From the IMG/VR virus record IMGVR_UViG_3300025853_000429, positions 1 through 30,294 of that record: DNA of 30,294 nt; one strand, written 5' to 3'. The DNA is from a virus. The translations under genes were made by a program, and so were the position numbers. The stretch's first letter is position 1; each line of letters begins with the position of its first letter. Shown piece after piece: positions 1 through 7,373 of this stretch. Below the pieces are notes generated by a model. It made no database searches, was not told the DNA's origin, and saw only the letters and a program-made list of their open reading frames with translations.

Positions 1-2
1 GC

Positions 3-1289
3 GCAGCTAACAGCTTAATGCGTGTTGAATATGATAGTAGTGCCGACACAATTAAGATATTTGATGACGGCGTGGAGATATTTCCCGCTGCCACAGGCGT
101 AAGTAATACGGTTGGCCTGACGGGACAAAACTCGCTCCACTTTGGTTGTGCGCCGTATGGCTCTGGCACAGTTATTACAGCAACTTTCCAAGGCTTGAGC
201 GGCACACCAACGGCAGATTTTAAAGAGTTGACAAGTGCCAACCTTGCCACACCATCAATCAAAGATGGGTCCGAGTATTTTCATCCACAACTTTACACTG
301 GCAACGGCAGCAGCGGCCTAGCTATTACAAACGCCGCAAACGCCGGAGATTTTGAAGCGGACCTTCTCATTCTCGCACCCCGATCTAACGGTGATAATAA
401 AGTCTGGTTTGATGATGTACGAGGCACAACCTCACGGATTTATTCCAATAAAGCTGATCCGGCAGATGTAGATGGCACCGCGCAGCTTACGTTTGAGAGT
501 AACGGATTTGATCTAGACACGACAGATGTAAACTTTAACGGGTCAGGTAGAACCTATGTCGCGTGGCAATGGAAAAAAGGAGCAACCCCCGGTTTTGATA
601 TTGTCCAGTACACGGGCAACAAAACCAACCGCACAATTTCGCATTCGTTAGGAGTTGCCCCAGAGTGGATTGTTATTAAAGACTATTCAAATACTGAAAG
701 TTGGAATGTTGGTCACAATTCGATTGGCTGGACAAAAAACCTTTTTCTCAATCTGACTAACGGTGAGGCAAGCAGTTCTACGATTTGGCAAGACACTGCG
801 CCAACAAGTTCTGTTTTCTCAATCGGAACAAGCGACGGTGTAAACAAAGTTGGATCGCACATAGCGTACCTTTGGGCATCGGTTGCTGGATTTTCAAAGT
901 TTGGTTCCTACACAGGAAATGGAAATGTAGACGGGCCTTTTGTTTATACCGGCTTTAAACCCCGTTGGGTTATGATAAAAAGCACTGGAACAGAAAGCTG
1001 GCCGATTTTGGACACAGCCCGAGGTAGCGGAAACTTTGGGTCTGCGGCTGGCGCAAATGGTAATAGCCCTACAGCGGGCAACGACATGAACGCAGTTCTT
1101 GTTATGAGCACCAACAACGCAGAAGAAGATAACGCTGCTGGATCGCGCCGTGCTTCATATCTGTCTAACGGTTTCAAAGTGAGAACGACTAACAGCGCCA
1201 TGAATAGTAGTGGTCAAAAATATGTGTTCATGGCCTTCGCAGAGCATCCGTTTGGCGGTGACGGCGCAGCGCCAGCGACAGCAAGATAG
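3..1289 (+). CDS. Phage tail fibre / receptor-type structural protein (DUF7483-like), 5' end missing
   Basis: The frame is open to the left edge: codons before the first in-frame ATG at 18 read A-N-S-L without a stop, so the true start lies outside the window and the ATG at 18 is probably internal. The visible ~428 residues hold a beta-rich N-terminal part (DSSADTIKIFDDGVEIF) and then two repeats of a marine-phage module: YTGN-x(n)-SLGVAPEWIVIKD..ESW.V around residues 195-245 and YTGNGNVDGPFVYTGFKPRWVMIK around 300-330. It ends with YVFMAFAEHPFGG, a closing motif I associate with DUF7483-type proteins of marine phages. These usually lie among distal tail or fibre genes. The next gene looks like a tail-assembly chaperone, which fits a host-recognition fibre. 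Receptor binding itself is inferred. No signal peptide or enzymatic motif is seen. Confidence 0.72.
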   Translation, partial: AANSLMRVEYDSSADTIKIFDDGVEIFPAATGVSNTVGLTGQNSLHFGCAPYGSGTVITATFQGLSGTPTADFKELTSANLATPSIKDGSEYFHPQLYTGNGSSGLAITNAANAGDFEADLLILAPRSNGDNKVWFDDVRGTTSRIYSNKADPADVDGTAQLTFESNGFDLDTTDVNFNGSGRTYVAWQWKKGATPGFDIVQYTGNKTNRTISHSLGVAPEWIVIKDYSNTESWNVGHNSIGWTKNLFLNLTNGEASSSTIWQDTAPTSSVFSIGTSDGVNKVGSHIAYLWASVAGFSKFGSYTGNGNVDGPFVYTGFKPRWVMIKSTGTESWPILDTARGSGNFGSAAGANGNSPTAGNDMNAVLVMSTNNAEEDNAAGSRRASYLSNGFKVRTTNSAMNSSGQKYVFMAFAEHPFGGDGAAPATAR

Positions 1290-1298
1290 GATAAGGTT

Positions 1299-1859
1299 AT
1301 GTGGAAATACTCCGGCAGAACTATTAAGGAACACAAAGCGTGGACCGATGACAACGGCATTACGCACCCTAAGAACTGGCACATCTGGTCGCCCAGTGAC
1401 AAAGCCGCTGCTGGTTTAACTGAGGTAACACCGGAGACGCCGCCGGATAGCCGCCTTTACACATGGGGTTATCAGGCTGATGGTGTGACGATCTCTAAGA
1501 CAGCGAAAAGTCTGACCGATGTGGGTTTGGTGGATAGCGACGGGAATGCGGTAAACGATGATGATGGCAACCAGATTATGGAACCGGGCGTCCGCTCCCA
1601 GCTAAAGGCTGAAGTAAAGGCGCAACAGGCATCTCTTCTGGCTGAGACAGATTGGGCCATCGTTCGTAAGGCTGATAACAATACCGCTGTTCCAGCTAAC
1701 ATCCAGACCTATCGCGATGCGATTCGCACCAAAGCAACTGCAATGGAAAGCGCAATTGACGGTGCGGCAAACACTGATGCTGTAGCGGCGCTGTTTGTTA
1801 CGTTTGATTCAGAAGGAAATAAGTCTGGTATCCTTTATGATTGGCCGGAGCTTGGCTAA
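1299..1859 (+). CDS. Putative tail fibre assembly / tail assembly chaperone-like protein
   Basis: The product is 186 residues. The C-terminal half carries the pattern A-x-L-LAETDWAIVRKAD...VPANIQTYRDAIRTKA (about residues 112-150), typical of phage tail-assembly-chaperone and fibre-assembly proteins, where a T/SDW...YR..LR helix pair recurs. The N-terminus (WKYSGRTIKEHKAWTDDNG..HPKNWHIWS) resembles the short 'what is expected to be entered' domain of tail-adjacent proteins. It follows the fibre gene by 9 nt with an AAGG motif before the ATG. In many phages the fibre gene is followed by its chaperone, so a role in folding or attaching the upstream fibre is likely but inferred. The stop overlaps the next start as TAATG, suggesting translational coupling. 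Confidence 0.6.
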   Translation: MWKYSGRTIKEHKAWTDDNGITHPKNWHIWSPSDKAAAGLTEVTPETPPDSRLYTWGYQADGVTISKTAKSLTDVGLVDSDGNAVNDDDGNQIMEPGVRSQLKAEVKAQQASLLAETDWAIVRKADNNTAVPANIQTYRDAIRTKATAMESAIDGAANTDAVAALFVTFDSEGNKSGILYDWPELG

Positions 1860-2023
1860 TGGCAACTGTTAAGGATGTTGAAGCCAAATTAAACACACAC
1901 GAAGCAGTGTGTGCGGAGAGGTGGAAAGAGACAATCGAGCGGATTAAACGGCTGGAGCTTATTATGATTAGCGCAGCCGGTGCCGTCATCCTGATGATGG
2001 CTGGAATGCTGTGGAAAATGTAG
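1859..2023 (+). CDS. Small single-TM protein, XhlA/holin-associated-like
   Basis: The 54-residue product begins MATVKDVEAKLNTHEAVCAE. I chose the ATG at 1859 rather than the upstream in-frame ATG at 1841 because it forms a TAATG overlap with the preceding stop and gives the usual length for this type. Residues 1-33 are a charged amphipathic helix (ERWKETIERIKRLE), followed by one hydrophobic segment (about 34-51) and a positively charged end. Helix plus one C-terminal TM matches XhlA-like or other small phage membrane proteins often next to lysis genes, though sequence similarity cannot be tested here. It directly abuts the next gene, an exported protein (stop 2021-2023, ATG 2024), so it heads a run of membrane or envelope genes. 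Confidence 0.55.
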   Translation: MATVKDVEAKLNTHEAVCAERWKETIERIKRLELIMISAAGAVILMMAGMLWKM

Positions 2024-2581
2024 ATGTCTGCCCGGTTGATTGCAGCTTTTATACTGGTTGTCGTCTTTGTGGATTTCCTGTTCAGTCTCCCAACCTATGC
2101 GGCTGATACAGTAACGTCAGCCACAGTAAGTAGTTCAACAGTAGTTGATAAAACACCACCTACAGCGTCTAGTCCTTCTATAGTCGTTAACAACAACGAC
2201 ATCTGTCAGGTCGGAACCAGCGGTGCTCTGCAAACTGGTCTTTTTGGCGTTTCCGGTGGCACAACGACTCGTGACTTAAACTGCGAGAGAATAAAGCTGG
2301 CGCGGTCAGTATTTGGTATGGGGCTGAAAGTCGCGGGCATTAGCATTCTTTGCCAAGAGGTTCGAGTATTTGACGGTCTTTGGATGGCTGGGACACCCTG
2401 CCCGTTTATGGGCAAGATTGGGGACGCGGCGAAACAGGAGTGGGTCAAGAATCCAGAACAGGCACCGGAAGGTTCTATTGTGCGATTGCAGGTAAAAGCG
2501 GAAACGGCATCTTCGCAGCCTCAACAAGATTCCGAGCACGTTAATTTTCCTGACCAAGAAGAATGGTACGGAGGCGATTGA
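2024..2581 (+). CDS. Exported four-cysteine phage protein of unknown function
   Basis: The product is 185 residues with a clear Sec signal peptide: MSAR, a hydrophobic core at about 5-22 and a likely cut after S-L-P-T-Y-A (residue 26). A Thr/Ser-rich spacer (27-55) leads to a conserved-looking core with Cys61, Cys87, Cys110 and Cys126, consistent with two periplasmic disulfides. Core motifs are NNDICQVG, NCERIKLAR, FGMGLKVAGISILCQ and WMAGTPCPFMGKIG. I have seen this pattern in hypothetical proteins of marine phages but know no function. The C-terminal 45 residues are hydrophilic. The gene lies between a small TM protein and another exported protein, and its stop overlaps the next start (TGATG). 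Periplasmic targeting suggests a lysis accessory or envelope-modifying role, which is inference. Confidence 0.6.
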   Translation: MSARLIAAFILVVVFVDFLFSLPTYAADTVTSATVSSSTVVDKTPPTASSPSIVVNNNDICQVGTSGALQTGLFGVSGGTTTRDLNCERIKLARSVFGMGLKVAGISILCQEVRVFDGLWMAGTPCPFMGKIGDAAKQEWVKNPEQAPEGSIVRLQVKAETASSQPQQDSEHVNFPDQEEWYGGD

Positions 2582-3936
2582 TGCGTTGGCTGATTGCATT
2601 TCTGCTTATGTCGTCTTCTGCGTTGGCGGAAACTGTAACGACGACCAATGTCCTTCCTAATATGTCCGCGTTTACGACGAGTGGGTCAACGACATCTGAT
2701 GGTTCTGCAAGAGGCTGTTCTGCCGGGGAGTTTTGCACAGGTAACGCTACGGCGGGTGGCGGCACTTATACGAGCACGTTTGACGTTCCATTGACCGAGG
2801 ACGAGGTTCGCAGAGGCTTTACCCTCAACAGCGCGGTTACCGTGGACAGTCATCCTAGCAACGCCACGCTATCCACTTGTACCAGCATCACGCAGGGCGG
2901 CGATTGCCGCGATATTTTTAACCTAACGGTAGCGTTGTTTGATGTCACAAATACAGTAGTTGAGAAGTTTGAGCGTCAGGTTGAATTAGATTTTAGTGGT
3001 CTTCGCACATTTGATTTCACGGATACCGTTCAAGAAAACAGCTTCAGCATACTTACGGGGGAGTTTGAGCTATTCGGCGTGGATGCCGGGTTTCACTCTG
3101 GATTTTTCGGACCTAAATTCTCGCAGCCTTCGCTTACGTTTACGCATGAACAGGTAGTAGAGCAGCAAATTTTAGACCAGATTGTGCAGAACGATGTAAT
3201 AGCGTCTGCGCCTCCGGTTCAGATTAACGTGCCTCCTCCTCCAGTTGACTTGCCGCCACCGCCAGCAGCGGCCCCAATCGCTGTTGCCGTTGCGCCGCAA
3301 GCTCCATCTGCGCCACCTCCCCCTCCAGAGATAGCGCCCATTCAAATTGATCTGCCGCCACCTCCTATGGAACAGCAGCAACAGGAATCACGGGCAGAGG
3401 CGACTATTGAAGCTCAAATAGAGCAGGATATAGCGCCTCCCCCTGTAGAACAGCCTCGCGCACGAGAGCCGGAACCTGAGCCGGAACCGGAACCCGAGCA
3501 ACCGCAGCAGTCTTCTGAACGGGAGCCGGAACCAGAGGGACAGTCAGCAGAAGCGCAGCCAGAGCCTCGACCCTCTGAGACTGAACCAGAACCGGAGCCT
3601 TCGGTAGAACCCCCGGCAGAGACTAGAGAGGCGCAAGCTCCTCCAAAGCCCAAGAGCCGACAGGAAAAGGTTAAAGCGGCGGCTGAAAAGGCGGTTGCAA
3701 AGATAGCTCCGTCGCAGAGATACTCAGCAGCATCACAAACCACCACTATGGTGGCTATGGGTATGATATCACCTAAGATTGCAGCACCATTAGCATTGGT
3801 TGATACACCCGGTTTCTTTACAGGTGCAAAAGTTCCTGATGGGCCTTCTTTGGTAGACAGGATGCAGAATTACACCTTGTTCGGCAAATCAAACGGGTCG
3901 CACAACGCTCTCGTAGAGCTTGATTGGAAACGCTGA
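2581..3936 (+). CDS. Exported protein with beta-rich N-domain and long Pro/Glu-rich repeat tract
   Basis: The start is set at ATG 2581, where TGATG overlaps the previous stop and the product begins with a short signal peptide (MRWLIAFLLMSSSALA, cut near residue 16). The in-frame ATG at 2563 would bury that peptide behind charged residues. The product is 451 residues. About 17-200 form a Ser/Thr- and Cys-containing beta-rich domain (four Cys: CSAGEFC, then STC and GDC). About 205-260 are PPP/PPPP proline runs, 285-365 contain (EP)n repeats such as EPEPEPEPEPE, and a Lys/Ala-rich helix (KSRQEKVKAAAEKAVAK) and globular tail follow. The Pro/Glu tract resembles the periplasm-spanning rods of TonB-like proteins or spanins. 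No enzymatic motif is seen. A periplasm-spanning or adhesive role is speculative. Confidence 0.55.
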   Translation: MRWLIAFLLMSSSALAETVTTTNVLPNMSAFTTSGSTTSDGSARGCSAGEFCTGNATAGGGTYTSTFDVPLTEDEVRRGFTLNSAVTVDSHPSNATLSTCTSITQGGDCRDIFNLTVALFDVTNTVVEKFERQVELDFSGLRTFDFTDTVQENSFSILTGEFELFGVDAGFHSGFFGPKFSQPSLTFTHEQVVEQQILDQIVQNDVIASAPPVQINVPPPPVDLPPPPAAAPIAVAVAPQAPSAPPPPPEIAPIQIDLPPPPMEQQQQESRAEATIEAQIEQDIAPPPVEQPRAREPEPEPEPEPEQPQQSSEREPEPEGQSAEAQPEPRPSETEPEPEPSVEPPAETREAQAPPKPKSRQEKVKAAAEKAVAKIAPSQRYSAASQTTTMVAMGMISPKIAAPLALVDTPGFFTGAKVPDGPSLVDRMQNYTLFGKSNGSHNALVELDWKR

Positions 3937-3937
3937 C

Positions 3938-4474
3938 ATGGCTGAAGTTGAATTTGCAGGTGTTAAGTTTAAAGGCGGCAAGATGGTGGCCGTATTTCTT
4001 GCGTTATCTACGCTGGTTGGTGGCTTATATGGCGCGTTTGAAGTGTACAAAGACTACGAAAGCATGAAGAAAAAAATAGCCAGCTATTCGGCTCCTGATC
4101 TTTCAGGCATACGACAAGAGTTAGCGGTGCAAAACGAAACCGTTGAAGCAGTAAGAAAGGAGATGGCGTCGGTTCGGCTTCGTGTTAGCGAGATACAAGA
4201 AATTGCCCGAGATTTAAGGGAAGACCAGCGCAGCGATAGCAGTAAAGTGTACGGGGCTATTAGTGCTGTAGACAGACGTTCTCGCGATGCTGACGCTGAT
4301 ACACGCTCGGCAATGAGGCAAGCAGAGAAGACCCTGCGCGATATAACATCCTCTGCTTCCGATAGATTTGACGGCAAAATCAACAGCGTTGATGCTAAAC
4401 TCGACGCCTTAGAAGATCGATTAAACAAGACGCTTCAGAGGGCGTTGGACAATCCGTTATTAAAAGGAAAATAA
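3938..4474 (+). CDS. TM-anchored coiled-coil protein, possible lysis/spanin-like component
   Basis: The product is 178 residues from ATG 3938, which lies 1 nt after the previous stop. A TTG 18 nt upstream is possible but less likely. One hydrophobic segment (about residues 16-35, VAVFLALSTLVGGLYGAFEVY) follows a short N-terminus. The rest is almost entirely helical and heptad-rich: SMKKKIASY, QNETVEAVRKEMASVRLRVSEIQEIARDLREDQ, DADADTRSAMRQAEKTLRDI and KLDALEDRLNKTLQRAL. The architecture (N-in, single TM, long external coiled coil) resembles inner-membrane spanin subunits (Rz-like) and other phage membrane coiled coils. The two exported proteins upstream and the holin-like gene downstream make a lysis link plausible. 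No sequence family is recognised with confidence. Confidence 0.5.
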   Translation: MAEVEFAGVKFKGGKMVAVFLALSTLVGGLYGAFEVYKDYESMKKKIASYSAPDLSGIRQELAVQNETVEAVRKEMASVRLRVSEIQEIARDLREDQRSDSSKVYGAISAVDRRSRDADADTRSAMRQAEKTLRDITSSASDRFDGKINSVDAKLDALEDRLNKTLQRALDNPLLKGK

Positions 4475-4475
4475 A

Positions 4476-4700
4476 ATGGCTGACGAGAAAGTAGACAACA
4501 TTCCAGATAAGGAAGCATACCAGATTAATCGCCGACTTATGTGTTGGGCTGCGCTTGCGTTAATGGGTGTTACTGTAGGTTTTGTCCTAATAAATCCATC
4601 GTCGTATAGTAATGCTCCAATAGGTCCAATCTTTTATGGGCTATCTGGATTAGTCGCGGTATATTTTGGTGCCACTAGTTTCACTCAAGCAAAGAAGTGA
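4476..4700 (+). CDS. Small two-TM protein, candidate holin
   Basis: The 74-residue product has a charged N-terminus (MADEKVDNIPDKEAYQINRR), two hydrophobic helices (about 22-41 and 49-68) joined by a short polar loop (NPSSYSNAPIGP) and a short basic C-terminus (TQAKK). Size and topology match class II holins or other small phage membrane proteins. An AAGGA Shine-Dalgarno-like motif lies about 8 nt before the ATG. It closes the first membrane-protein cassette, and its stop codon (4698-4700) directly abuts the parS-like palindrome. A separate set of holin-like genes sits beside the lysozyme near 22.7-23.4 kb, so this may be an antiholin, a second holin or unrelated to lysis. Confidence 0.5.
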   Translation: MADEKVDNIPDKEAYQINRRLMCWAALALMGVTVGFVLINPSSYSNAPIGPIFYGLSGLVAVYFGATSFTQAKK

Positions 4701-4716
4701 TGTTTCACGTGAAACA
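4701..4716. promoter_or_regulatory. parS: Exact canonical parS-like palindrome (ParB/Spo0J binding site)
   Basis: The 16-bp perfect palindrome TGTTTCACGTGAAACA equals the consensus chromosomal parS site bound by ParB (Spo0J) in bacteria such as Bacillus, Caulobacter and Vibrio. It starts immediately after one stop codon and lies in the only intergenic gap (30 nt) of this part of the late operon. It is followed by TTTTT, so a six-pair stem with an ACGT loop plus a T-run could also act as a weak intrinsic terminator. No parA or parB gene is visible, so host ParB would be the likely binder. The sequence match is direct observation; function as a centromere site is inference. Confidence 0.7.
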
Positions 4717-4730
4717 TTTTTAGGTGCTAG

Positions 4731-7055
4731 ATGCTACAGAAATTGACCTTCAAGCCCGGAATAAATAAAGACCTTACCCGATACGCTGGTGAGGGCAGTT
4801 GGTTTGACTGTGATAAAGTTAGATTTGTAAATGGACTACCTCAAAAAATGGGTGGTTGGGTTAAAATTAACTCGACAGCATTTTCTGGGGTTTGTCGCTC
4901 TCTGTTTAACTGGTCAACTCTTAGCGGCCAAGACTTAATGGGTATAGGAACCTCGAAAAAGTTAATACTTGAAGAGGGTGGCGGAATACATAATGTGACG
5001 CCTTTGAGAATATCAAATTTCACCCTTGGCTCTAACCCATTCCAGACCTTAACTTCTGGCACAGGAACTTTGAATGTTACTCATACTGGGCATGGCGCTG
5101 CGGTAGGAGACACTGTAATTTTTGCTGCGGCTGCCACTTTTGATGGAATTACGGCTGCTCAAATAAATACTGCTCATGTCATTACGCAAATAATTGACTC
5201 AAACAATTATTACATAGTGACAACCGGTTCGTCGTCTTCTGGCTCTACGGCTGGGGGTGGCTCGTCTGTTTTAGCTTCTTACGAAATTACGGTTGGCGCG
5301 GCGACGAGTGATTCAGGAGGTCTTGGTTGGGGCGCAGGTCTTTTTGGCGGTACTGTTTCTGGTAAAACAACAACAACGCTCTCTGGTGGTATTAACGATT
5401 CAGCCACAACTATTCCTCTGACAAGCGCTACGGGCTTTGACACGGCTTCGACAACGCTATCAGCGATCTTGCAAATCGGTGACGGGGAAATGAGTGTTGC
5501 GTCGGTCTCCGGCCTTCCTTGGATTGGTATAGTAAAGATTGGTACTGAGCAGATTAAGTACGAGAACGTAGATACCACTAACAATAAAATTTCTTCTTTA
5601 ACTCGTGGTTTTAACGGGACAACGGAGGCAGCGCATTCTTCAAGCGCTTCGGTTACTTATGTCGGAACCATCGTGATTGACAACGAGATTATTACATACA
5701 CTGGCGTCTCGACTAATGACCTGACAAGTGCTGTGCGCGGTCAGCTTGGCACTGATAATGTTGCTCACGATTCCGGTGCAACAGTTGTCGAATCAAACGA
5801 GTTTGTTGGTTGGGGTTCGGGGGTGCCGGTGGAGACAGGCACAACCGAGACTATAACCGTTCGTCTATGGCGTCAGGACAACTTTGGTGAAGATTTGTTA
5901 GCCAACATTTACGGTGGCGGTATTTATTACTGGGACGCAAGCTCGGGTTTCGGTAACAGGGCAGTGGAGCTTTCTAGTCTTTCCGGTTCCTCCGGTTGCC
6001 CTACAGCAGCGCGTGTTATCCTTGTTTCAGACAATGACAGGCATGTTGTTGCCCTTGGCACCACCGATCTATCGAGTGGAGGATTTGATCCTCTTTTAAT
6101 ACGTTGGGGCGATCAGGAGTCCTTAACTCAGTGGACCCCCTCGACGACAAATACAGCCGGTGATCTTAGAATCAATAATGGCTCAGAGATTATTACTGCG
6201 CTTGAGAACAGACAAGAAATACTCGTTTGGACAGACAGAAGCCTTCATTCTCTAAGATTTGTAGGCTCACCCTTTATTTTTGGTCAAACCCTTCTTTCTC
6301 AAAATGTCACAATTATAGGCCCAAATGCCCATGTGGCAGTCGGGGATACGGCGTTTTGGATGGGTACAAATAATTTCTATGCATACGATGGTCGTGTAAC
6401 GTCAATACCGTGCTCTGTACGCAATTTTGTTTTCCAAAACATGAATTTCGGTCAACGCAATAAGTTCTTTGCGGGCAGCAATTACGAGTTTGGGGAAGTT
6501 ATATGGTTCTACGTTTCGAGTGACGCGACAGAAATTGATAAGTACGTCATATACAATTTTGTTGAAAAGGCTTGGTATACAGGTTCTCTTGAAAGAACAG
6601 CTTGGATAGATCGAAGCCAGCGAGAGTTTCCGAATGCCGCAAGCTCTGATGGATTCTTGTACTCGCACGATAATGGATTTGATGATGGGAGTCAGAATCC
6701 TCCAGCACCCATAACAGCTTTTATAGAAAGTTCTGATTTTGAAATTGGAGACGGGGATAGGCTTCAGTTTGCCTCTAGAGTAATTCCCGATTTGAGCTTT
6801 AACGGATCGTCTGCTTCGGCCCCTGCCGCAACCTTTTCTTTTCTCCCGCGTAATTTTCCCGGCCAATCTTTCGGCACATCGTCGTCATCTACGGTAACCG
6901 CTAGTCAGACTGTTGATGTAGAGCAGTTTACAGAACAGGCATTTATAAGACTCAGAGGCAGAGAGATGTCGGTTAAAGTGCAGTCAACCGAAGAGGGCGT
7001 GTTTTGGCGCTTGGGTGCTCCGCGCATAGATATTCGACCTGATGGGAGAAGATAG
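4731..7055 (+). CDS. Virion protein resembling P22 gp10-type packaged-DNA stabilisation / tail adaptor protein
   Basis: The 774-residue product begins MLQKLTFKPGINKDLTRYAG followed by G.WFDCDKVRFVNGLPQKMGGW, a signature I associate with the head-completion 'stabilisation' proteins of podoviruses (P22 gp10 type), which plug the portal vertex and contact the tail. Later motifs fit the same family: LYDWR-like ILEEGGGIHNVTPL, DNDRHVVALGT near residue 440, RWGDQESLTQWTP near 460 and a WTDRSLHSLRFVG segment near 505. An insertion of about 90 residues (265-354) holds two copies of an I-x-Y...RG..GT..AH.S.A.V module. The start has an AGGTG motif a few nt upstream, just past the parS-like site. The stop overlaps the next start (TAGTG). 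Role by family analogy; no enzymatic site. Confidence 0.65.
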   Translation: MLQKLTFKPGINKDLTRYAGEGSWFDCDKVRFVNGLPQKMGGWVKINSTAFSGVCRSLFNWSTLSGQDLMGIGTSKKLILEEGGGIHNVTPLRISNFTLGSNPFQTLTSGTGTLNVTHTGHGAAVGDTVIFAAAATFDGITAAQINTAHVITQIIDSNNYYIVTTGSSSSGSTAGGGSSVLASYEITVGAATSDSGGLGWGAGLFGGTVSGKTTTTLSGGINDSATTIPLTSATGFDTASTTLSAILQIGDGEMSVASVSGLPWIGIVKIGTEQIKYENVDTTNNKISSLTRGFNGTTEAAHSSSASVTYVGTIVIDNEIITYTGVSTNDLTSAVRGQLGTDNVAHDSGATVVESNEFVGWGSGVPVETGTTETITVRLWRQDNFGEDLLANIYGGGIYYWDASSGFGNRAVELSSLSGSSGCPTAARVILVSDNDRHVVALGTTDLSSGGFDPLLIRWGDQESLTQWTPSTTNTAGDLRINNGSEIITALENRQEILVWTDRSLHSLRFVGSPFIFGQTLLSQNVTIIGPNAHVAVGDTAFWMGTNNFYAYDGRVTSIPCSVRNFVFQNMNFGQRNKFFAGSNYEFGEVIWFYVSSDATEIDKYVIYNFVEKAWYTGSLERTAWIDRSQREFPNAASSDGFLYSHDNGFDDGSQNPPAPITAFIESSDFEIGDGDRLQFASRVIPDLSFNGSSASAPAATFSFLPRNFPGQSFGTSSSSTVTASQTVDVEQFTEQAFIRLRGREMSVKVQSTEEGVFWRLGAPRIDIRPDGRR

Positions 7056-7363
7056 TGGCGTCTTCTGTTCAAAGGAGTCAGATACAATCGTTTACCCTGC
7101 CTACACCTACGTCTGGGTATTCCACTGAATACATGAACTCTTTGGTTAGAACCTTAGAGATTTTCTTTCAAAGGGAGCAAGAAACAGGTAACATTAGGGG
7201 GTCAACGCTTATATTGACATCTCTGCCGACTGAAGTTGCAGACCTTAGGGTCGGTGATGTTTATGTTGATGAGGACGGCTTTTTGAAAGTCGCCCGGTCT
7301 GAAGACAATTTTACTTCCGCCTTGGCGGGTGCTGTTGGCTCGGTAACGGTAAGTACTTCTTAG
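7055..7363 (+). CDS. Small virion-associated protein
   Basis: The product is 102 residues with a GTG start that overlaps the upstream stop (TAGTG). Its sequence shows a helical centre (YMNSLVRTLEIFFQREQETG) followed by LILTSLPTEVADLRVGDVYVDEDGFLKVAR. The LPT...GLR.GDVY.D.G.LKV pattern recurs in small proteins placed between head-tail connector genes of marine podoviruses. It lies between the gp10-like gene and the large Gly/Ala-rich protein gene, so a minor structural or tail-junction role is likely. I do not recognise a named family and no catalytic residues are evident. Confidence 0.55.
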   Translation: MASSVQRSQIQSFTLPTPTSGYSTEYMNSLVRTLEIFFQREQETGNIRGSTLILTSLPTEVADLRVGDVYVDEDGFLKVARSEDNFTSALAGAVGSVTVSTS

Positions 7364-7373
7364 GAGTTTTTTG

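Noticed and set aside
2355-2370. GGTTCGAGT resembling a tRNA T-arm or attP core
   Set aside because: It lies inside the exported four-Cys protein gene, has no acceptor-stem partner and is far from the integrase gene.
6402-6866. 154-residue reading frame on the - strand inside the gp10-like gene
   Set aside because: It is antisense to a convincing gene, its composition is Arg/Lys/Cys-rich without motifs, and it has no recognisable RBS.
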